From a candidate division GN15 bacterium (GTDB lineage: Bacteria; Zixibacteria; MSB-5A5; GN15; FEB-12), in the NCBI GenBank assembly GCA_014729205.1, contig WJKG01000053.1, forward strand, positions 1 to 13,994: a DNA stretch of 13,994 nucleotides, read 5' to 3'. The position numbers and the translations under genes are program-made. The notes under the pieces were generated by a model. It was not told where the DNA came from and ran no database searches. It worked only from the letters and a program-made list of their open reading frames with translations. Shown in pieces: positions 1 through 4,735 of this stretch; positions within the stretch are counted from its first letter, which is position 1; every line of letters starts with the position of its first letter.

Positions 1-56
1 ACCGACATTCCGATAATGCCGCCGCCAACTATGACTGCATCAGCCGTTGATTTCAT
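1..56 (-). CDS. FAD-dependent oxidoreductase, N-terminal fragment (cut by the left window edge)
   Basis: Only the first 18 codons are visible, reading leftwards from an ATG at 56-54. They encode a short lead followed by DAVIVGGGIIGMS, the dinucleotide-binding GxGxxG turn at the start of a Rossmann fold. The form VIVGGGIIG at the very N-terminus is typical of DAO-type FAD oxidoreductases such as glycine oxidase, sarcosine oxidase or glycerol-3-phosphate dehydrogenase, but the subfamily and substrate cannot be read from this fragment. A purine-rich stretch (GGGAGGATGAGGG on the minus strand, about 61-73) supplies the ribosome binding site. The gene diverges from the chloride transporter gene, and 174 bases separate the two starts. 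Confidence 0.65.
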   Translation of the reverse strand, partial: MKSTADAVIVGGGIIGMS

Positions 57-109
57 GCTGCCCTCATCCTCCCGGTCAACCGTGACAATGTGATCCGATT
101 CTCAGGCGG

Positions 110-137
110 AAACTACGAAAAAACGCCGTAAAGTCAA
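110..137 (-). promoter_or_regulatory. Possible promoter for the oxidoreductase gene
   Basis: On the minus strand TTGACT (137-132) is followed after 16 bases by TAGTTT (115-110). The -35 match is good and the -10 match weak. It lies about 55 bases upstream of the oxidoreductase start in the divergent intergenic region. This is pattern matching only. Confidence 0.25.
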
Positions 138-153
138 GCCGTTTCAACGGTTT
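136..153. repeat. Short inverted repeat in the divergent intergenic region
   Basis: AAGCCGTT and AACGGTTT are arranged head to head around two bases, with one G-T mismatch. The core CCGTT/AACGG is perfect. It lies between the divergent oxidoreductase and chloride transporter genes and overlaps the possible -35 element of the former, so it could be an operator. It is short and may be chance. Confidence 0.25.
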
Positions 154-230
154 CGGGGTTTCACATCTAAGCGTTTGCAGCTTTGATTGTAATCTGTTTT
201 TGCCTTGCTTAGATCGGTAAAGGGCATACA

Positions 231-1994
231 TTGCCCACCATAATGCACCTGCCAAAACTGGAAAGAACACTGCGGCGCTTTCGTCCATCGGAGACGGAAG
301 TCCTGATCATCCTCTCGATTGTCGTCGGCTCGGCGACCGCCGTCGGGGCCATTGCGTTCATTGCCCTCATTGAGCACTTCAACGAACTCTTCTTCGGCTT
401 GACCGATCAGATGCTCGCCGAAGCGGTGGGAGACCAACCACTCAAGTTCTGGCTGCCAATCATCCCTATTCTGGGCGGTTTGCTGGTAGGACCGATTGTC
501 TACAAGTTTGCTTCCGAGGCAAAAGGGCACGGGGTGCCCGAGGTGATGAACGCGGTAGCTCGGCTGGGCGGTATTATCCGGCCCCGTGTGGCTGCAGCCA
601 AGACACTTGCTTCCGCGATATGTATAGGTTCAGGTGGTTCGGCCGGTCGTGAAGGACCCATCGTACAGATAGGCTCAGCCATTGGCTCGACCATTGGTCA
701 GGCATTTCGCATGTCCGGGAACCGTATCAAAATCCTCGTCGGGTGTGGTGCGGCCGCGGGGATCTCCTCGGTGTTCAATGCTCCTATCGCCGGGGTCATC
801 TTTTCGATGGAGATTATCCTGGGCGACTACGCCATCACGACATTCGCCCCCGTCATTCTTTCATCGGTAGTGGCCTCGGTCGTGACCCGCTCCGTGCTTG
901 GCAACTATCCGGCATTCGATGTTCCCAGTTATTCACTGGTCTCGGCGGCGGAGATTCCGTTGTACATCCTGATGGGCGTGCTTCTGGGCGTCCTTGGCGT
1001 TGTTTTTACGAAGGTGCTGGACTTCTTCGAGGATGCCTTTGAGAGGCTCAAATTCCCCAATATGCTCAAACCGGCCCTGGGTGGTCTGCTGCTTGGCATT
1101 TTGGCCATCTTCTACCCGCAGGTGCTCGCCGATGGTTACGAGACGATTCGCCTGACGTTGTACGGCCAGATAAGTGCGGGGCTCCTGGTCATTCTCGTGG
1201 TCGCAAAACTCGCCGCCACCAGTTTTACGCTCGGGTCGGGAAACTCCGGTGGCATCTTTGCCCCGTCGCTCTTCATGGGAGCCGTGGCAGGAGGAGCATT
1301 TGGTTCCTTGGTGCACACATTGCTACCCAGCTACACCGCGACACCCGGGGCGTACGCCCTTGTTGGCATGGCCGGTATGGTTGCCGCTGCCACCCACGCC
1401 CCCATCACAGCCCTGCTGATAATATTCGAGATGACCTCCGATTACCGAATAATTTTGCCGCTCATGGTCACCGTGGTGTTTTCAGCACTGGTCGCACGAC
1501 GGTTGTTCGGCCACTCGATATACACTGCCAAGCTTGCCAAGCGCGGCATCGAGATTCGCGGTGGACGTGATATCAACGTACTTAAATCACACACCGTGCG
1601 CGAGGTGATGGATGAGGAGTTCAGCACCATCCCCGCCTCGATGCAACTTCCCGAGATTCTGCAGAAGGTGGAGGAGTCTGATGACACCTACTTCGTGGTC
1701 ATCGGTCGCACAGGGCAACTCAAGGGCGTGTTCACCTTGCAGGATCTACGCTCGATCCTGAGCCATCCCGAGTTGAACGAGCTGGTCGTCGCCCAGGATC
1801 TGGCGCCGTCGTATACAACCGTCATCCATCCCGATGTCGACCTCGACGAGGCCAATCGCATATTTGGCTATAAGGGACTGACCATGATCCCGGTCGTTAG
1901 TCGAATCGATGATGGCAAGGTTATTGGCGTTCTCAGGCGAGACAAACTGATCGACCACTATAACAAGCGCCTGCTGGACACGCTGCAACAGTAG
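231..1994 (+). CDS. CLC-family chloride channel/transporter with C-terminal CBS pair
   Basis: This is a multi-spanning inner-membrane anion transporter of the CLC family, 587 residues if the TTG at 231 is used. Family signatures appear in order: GHGVP (99-103, the first anion-binding loop), GSGGSAGREGP (133-143) with the gating glutamate E141, GNSGGIFAP (337-345), and Y431, which matches the pore tyrosine of E. coli ClcA. Residues from about 452 to the end form two CBS motifs, a cytosolic regulatory module that often binds adenine nucleotides. At the position of the proton-pathway glutamate of ClcA (E203) there is an isoleucine (I195, just after E194), so H+-coupled exchange cannot be assumed. 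The start is uncertain: AAAGGG (219-224) is well placed for TTG 231, while ATG 243 is more conventional but about 18 bases away from it. The next gene follows after 47 bases with no terminator seen, so the two may be cotranscribed. Confidence 0.95.
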   Translation: MPTIMHLPKLERTLRRFRPSETEVLIILSIVVGSATAVGAIAFIALIEHFNELFFGLTDQMLAEAVGDQPLKFWLPIIPILGGLLVGPIVYKFASEAKGHGVPEVMNAVARLGGIIRPRVAAAKTLASAICIGSGGSAGREGPIVQIGSAIGSTIGQAFRMSGNRIKILVGCGAAAGISSVFNAPIAGVIFSMEIILGDYAITTFAPVILSSVVASVVTRSVLGNYPAFDVPSYSLVSAAEIPLYILMGVLLGVLGVVFTKVLDFFEDAFERLKFPNMLKPALGGLLLGILAIFYPQVLADGYETIRLTLYGQISAGLLVILVVAKLAATSFTLGSGNSGGIFAPSLFMGAVAGGAFGSLVHTLLPSYTATPGAYALVGMAGMVAAATHAPITALLIIFEMTSDYRIILPLMVTVVFSALVARRLFGHSIYTAKLAKRGIEIRGGRDINVLKSHTVREVMDEEFSTIPASMQLPEILQKVEESDDTYFVVIGRTGQLKGVFTLQDLRSILSHPELNELVVAQDLAPSYTTVIHPDVDLDEANRIFGYKGLTMIPVVSRIDDGKVIGVLRRDKLIDHYNKRLLDTLQQ

Positions 1995-2041
1995 CCGCGT
2001 TCTTGCTTGCTCCGGTTTCCCCGCCAGCGTAGATTCTGTCT

Positions 2042-4354
2042 ATGGCAACCGAGTTTCCCAAACTCCGGCAAGATCTCGAGTATTCTCAGACCGAAGTAGA
2101 CGGTCAGCTGGTGTACAACATCAAGGATCCTATCACCAAGAGCTACTTCCGGGTGCGCGAGCCTGAGTACTGGCTCATTCAGCAGCTCGACGGCGAGACC
2201 AGTTTCGAAACCGTCGCCGAGCGATTCAGCGACAAATACAACATGAACCTGGACGCCGAACAGGTAGGGCAATTCGCCCAGGCGCTGGAGAAACTCTACT
2301 TCCTGGAGGGTGCGCGAGCCGAACACGCTACCTCACGTTCCAGTTATCTGGGCGGCGATGGTGACTCGCTCTTTTCCCGGCTGCTGCTCATCAAGATCAA
2401 GGCCTTCAATCCCGAACGGTTTCTCAATTGGTTGGTACGGCTCTATCGCCCGTTTCATACCCGTTTCTGGTTCGTCCTGAGTGCGCTTTTCATACTGCTC
2501 GGTGTGGCAGTTCTGTTCGCCAATATCGAGACCTTCAGTGTCAACCTGTTTGAGGTGTTCAACCTGGGCTCGGTGGTGACGATTGTCCTTGGCCTGTTCA
2601 TCATTGTCTCGCTGCACGAGTTCGCTCACGCGGTGGTCTGTCGCTACTACGGGGGACAGGTGCAGGAGATTGGCTTCTTGCTGTTGTTCTTTCAACCATG
2701 TTTCTACTCTGACCTCAGTGACGCCTGGCTGTTTCCAAAGAAGTCACAGCGGCTGGCGGTGACGTTCGCCGGCCCGTACATGCAATTGTTGCTGCTGGCT
2801 GCCGCCGTCCTGCTCTGGCGAGTCACAGTTCCCGGAGAACCGTTCAACGAGCTGGTACGAATTATCGCCATTGTGTGCTGGGTGACGATTCTGTTCAACT
2901 TCCTGCCGCTCATCAAGCTCGATGGTTACTACCTGCTCTCGGACCTGGTCGATATCGCCAACCTGCGTTCCAAGTCGTTTGAGTATCTCGGCAATCTGTT
3001 CAAGCGGCGGGTGTTAGGCTGGCCGATTGAACCGATCGAAGTCCCCAAACGGCAGCGACGCATTCTCACCTGGTACGCTATCATAGCCGGTCTGTACACT
3101 GTCTTCCTGCTTGGATACCTGCTCACGCTGGCTGGGCGTTTTTTGCTTGCGAAGGCAGGAGTGTTGGGGTTGCTTGCTCTGGTGGCAGCGTTGCTGGTGA
3201 CGCTGCGTACGTACCTGGTGAGGGTAGCCAAAGGAACCGTTCAACATATCAAGTATATGAAATCGCTGTTGCAAAAGCCCGTCCGGCTGACCGTCTACGT
3301 CCTCATTATCGTTGTGGTGCTCATCCTGGTACTGGCGGTGCCGTTTGATCATCGGGTCTCGGGTGAAGTTATCGTCCGTCCCGAGGCGCGATTCAGCGTG
3401 CTGTTCAACGACTTTGGTCTGCTGGAGAGCAAGCTGGAAACGGGCGGTTCTGAACCACGTAACGCGAGCACCTATCTGCAGATGACCTCCACCGACATGG
3501 CTCGTCTGGAGGTGCTCCCGGTAGTACGCGATGGTCAGACCGTCACCAAGGGGGATACGCTGGCAATTGTTCTTTCCAATCAGGTATCCAGTGAAATCAG
3601 GGCAGCGCAATCGGAGCTTCGACGACTTGAGCAGCAACTCGCCTTGTTGAAGTCTCCACCGAAACGGGAGGCGGTCGACCGCGCCCAGGCCGAAGTCAAT
3701 GCTGCTAAGGCGCGTCACGATCGGCTTAAGCGTGAGTGGGAGCGGGTACAGCAAATGCATGCCAAGGAGCTGGCCACCCAGGAAGAGTTGGAATCTGCCG
3801 AGGCCGCTTATGAAGTGGCGGTGGCGGAACTCGAGAACCGTCGATCCGAACTGGATCTGCTCAAGGCGCCGCCGAAACCGGAAGAGGAAGCAGTGCTGCT
3901 CGCCGGAATCGAGACACAACGGGCCCAGCTCGACTTCCTGACCAGCCAGCTCGACGCGCAGGTGATCCTGTCACCAATTGGCGGAGTGGTGAGCATTCAG
4001 TCCGGCGACGGTGAACTCCTGCACGTGATGAACCGCAACAAAGTGGAACTCAAGGTCCCGATCAGTGACTTCGATATCAACCTGGTCGAGGTTGGTCAAC
4101 CGGTGAAGGTCAAGGTGCGCTCGTTCGCCGACCGCACGTTTGATGGCGAGGTGGTGCATGTACCGCAGGGTGCATCGGGATCGACAACCAGTTCAGAGTT
4201 TATTGTGACTGTATCGGTGGACAACACTGAAGGGGTGCTTCTAGGGGGGATGACCGGCTACGCCAAGATACATGTCGGCGAGGCCTCGCTGGCTCGTCTG
4301 CTCTTGCGAAAGTTGACATCCAACCTTCGGGTGGAATTCTGGTCTTTGTGGTAA
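2042..4354 (+). CDS. PqqD-like / peptidase M50 / HlyD adaptor fusion protein (putative peptide maturation and export protein)
   Basis: The 770-residue protein has three parts. Residues about 20-92 resemble PqqD, the small winged-helix fold that binds leader peptides in ribosomal-peptide pathways (DPITKSYFRV, then LDGETSFETVAERF). Residues about 140-435 are a multi-spanning M50 (site-2 type) metalloprotease: the zinc motif is HEFAH (H192, E193, H196) and the third ligand is D294 in NFLPLIKLDGYY. Residues about 438-745 are an HlyD-type membrane-fusion adaptor: a lipoyl half, a charged alpha-hairpin (about 515-605) joined by the repeated motif LLK(S/A)PPK, the second lipoyl half (VILSPIGGVV) and a beta-barrel. 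It probably sits in the inner membrane with the adaptor in the periplasm. All zinc ligands are present, so protease activity is likely. The start is fixed by an in-frame TAG at 2030-2032, but no clear Shine-Dalgarno sequence is visible. No ABC transporter gene lies in the window. The short peptide gene 225 bases downstream is a candidate substrate; this is inference. Confidence 0.93.
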   Translation: MATEFPKLRQDLEYSQTEVDGQLVYNIKDPITKSYFRVREPEYWLIQQLDGETSFETVAERFSDKYNMNLDAEQVGQFAQALEKLYFLEGARAEHATSRSSYLGGDGDSLFSRLLLIKIKAFNPERFLNWLVRLYRPFHTRFWFVLSALFILLGVAVLFANIETFSVNLFEVFNLGSVVTIVLGLFIIVSLHEFAHAVVCRYYGGQVQEIGFLLLFFQPCFYSDLSDAWLFPKKSQRLAVTFAGPYMQLLLLAAAVLLWRVTVPGEPFNELVRIIAIVCWVTILFNFLPLIKLDGYYLLSDLVDIANLRSKSFEYLGNLFKRRVLGWPIEPIEVPKRQRRILTWYAIIAGLYTVFLLGYLLTLAGRFLLAKAGVLGLLALVAALLVTLRTYLVRVAKGTVQHIKYMKSLLQKPVRLTVYVLIIVVVLILVLAVPFDHRVSGEVIVRPEARFSVLFNDFGLLESKLETGGSEPRNASTYLQMTSTDMARLEVLPVVRDGQTVTKGDTLAIVLSNQVSSEIRAAQSELRRLEQQLALLKSPPKREAVDRAQAEVNAAKARHDRLKREWERVQQMHAKELATQEELESAEAAYEVAVAELENRRSELDLLKAPPKPEEEAVLLAGIETQRAQLDFLTSQLDAQVILSPIGGVVSIQSGDGELLHVMNRNKVELKVPISDFDINLVEVGQPVKVKVRSFADRTFDGEVVHVPQGASGSTTSSEFIVTVSVDNTEGVLLGGMTGYAKIHVGEASLARLLLRKLTSNLRVEFWSLW

Positions 4355-4358
4355 TCTA

Positions 4359-4379
4359 TTCCGCTTCCGGAACTTTTTT
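4359..4379 (+). terminator. Probable weak intrinsic terminator after the M50-HlyD gene
   Basis: TTCCG (4359-4363) and CGGAA (4368-4372) can pair around CTTC and are followed by C and six T residues. The stem is only 5 bp, so termination may be partial, which would let some transcripts run on into the peptide gene. It starts 5 bases after the stop codon. Confidence 0.5.
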
Positions 4380-4454
4380 CCTTGCATATTCGGTGCAGTT
4401 CTGTTTCTTTAGGTTAATGATGTCACCAAATTGGCACGTTTTACGTGGGGTCTA

Positions 4455-4484
4455 TTGACCATCCTCTTCATCCGGGCGTAGTTT
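4455..4484 (+). promoter_or_regulatory. Possible promoter for the short peptide gene
   Basis: TTGACC (4455-4460) is followed after 18 bases by TAGTTT (4479-4484). The -35 element matches five of six consensus bases and the -10 element is poor. If used, the transcript would have a leader of roughly 90 bases that contains the hairpin at 4527-4549. TATAGT at 4495-4500 is a better -10 sequence but has no partner at the right distance. Confidence 0.3.
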
Positions 4485-4526
4485 AGCAACAGGGTATAGT
4501 TCATCGGCTGATCGGGGGAGAAAAGC

Positions 4527-4549
4527 ACCTTCCATTGGAAATGGAAGGT
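4527..4549 (+). promoter_or_regulatory. Perfect 10-bp hairpin in the leader of the peptide gene
   Basis: ACCTTCCATT (4527-4536) and AATGGAAGGT (4540-4549) are exact reverse complements around GGA. No T-run follows, so it is not a standard terminator. It ends 17 bases before the Shine-Dalgarno sequence of the peptide gene. The left arm extended by one base (CACCTTC, 4526-4532) can also pair with GGAGGTG of that Shine-Dalgarno sequence (4568-4574), with one G-U pair. Two exclusive folds are therefore possible, one leaving the ribosome site free and one masking it. A role in translation control or RNA stability is inferred. Confidence 0.6.
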
Positions 4550-4566
4550 TCCTAATGGTCAAACAT

Positions 4567-4574
4567 AGGAGGTG
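4567..4574 (+). promoter_or_regulatory. Consensus Shine-Dalgarno sequence of the peptide gene
   Basis: AGGAGGTG lies five bases before the ATG at 4580. It is the strongest ribosome binding site seen in the window and is the main reason for calling the 32-codon reading frame a real gene with a high translation rate. Confidence 0.75.
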
Positions 4575-4579
4575 TTACG

Positions 4580-4678
4580 ATGAGTGACTACAAGTTGACC
4601 ATTGAAGTGCTGGAAGCTCGAATCGCGCCTATTGGCTTAAGCCAGGGCGGTCAGCTTCGTGGCGGTCCCTGGGGTTAA
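4580..4678 (+). CDS. Short peptide gene, 32 residues: putative precursor peptide with leader-like N-terminus and Gly-rich C-terminus
   Basis: The frame runs from ATG 4580 to TAA 4676-4678. A perfect Shine-Dalgarno sequence precedes it, a strong hairpin lies upstream and an intrinsic terminator follows within 25 bases, so it has the layout of a complete small transcription unit. The N-terminal part has alternating hydrophobic and charged residues with the signature IEVLEARIAP (8-17). The C-terminal third is Gly-rich with two GG pairs (23-24 and 28-29) and ends in PWG. There is no Cys and no hydrophobic membrane stretch; Ser occurs only at 2 and 21 and Thr only at 7, so a lanthipeptide is unlikely. 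From memory, the E-x-L-E-x-R-x-A-P pattern recalls an N-terminal signature of planctomycete exported proteins; this is not verified. As a neighbour of a PqqD-M50-HlyD protein it may be a leader-bearing substrate that is cut and exported. A signalling peptide or a non-secreted small protein are alternatives. Confidence 0.7.
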   Translation: MSDYKLTIEVLEARIAPIGLSQGGQLRGGPWG

Positions 4679-4699
4679 ACCGGGACACGCTTCCAGTTT

Positions 4700-4735
4700 A
4701 GGGCAGGTGCACTCATGCGCCTGCCCTTTCTTTTT
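4700..4735 (+). terminator. Strong intrinsic terminator of the peptide gene, overlapping the 3' end of the Ser/Thr kinase gene
   Basis: AGGGCAGGTGCA (4700-4711) pairs with TGCGCCTGCCCT (4716-4727) over 12 bp with one G-U pair and a CTCA loop. TTCTTTTT follows. It starts 21 bases after the stop codon of the short peptide. On the opposite strand no T-run follows the hairpin, so it acts in the plus direction. The stop codon and last codons of the convergent Ser/Thr kinase gene (stop at 4715-4713) lie inside it. Confidence 0.85.

Noticed and set aside
3014..3919. Long minus-strand open frame (301 residues) opposite the M50-HlyD gene
   Set aside because: It is antisense to a well-supported gene and shows no domain pattern; a codon-bias shadow.
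4431..4447. TGGCAC resembling a sigma-54 -24 element
   Set aside because: The required GC of the -12 element is missing at the correct distance.
4417..4458. Thirteen-codon frame starting ATGATG before the peptide gene
   Set aside because: Only a weak AGG precedes it at poor spacing, and it lies upstream of the more likely promoter.
4580..4678. Double-glycine bacteriocin leader cut by a C39 peptidase
   Set aside because: The usual LSxxELxxIxGG spacing is not kept and no C39 peptidase or bacteriocin ABC transporter gene is in the window.
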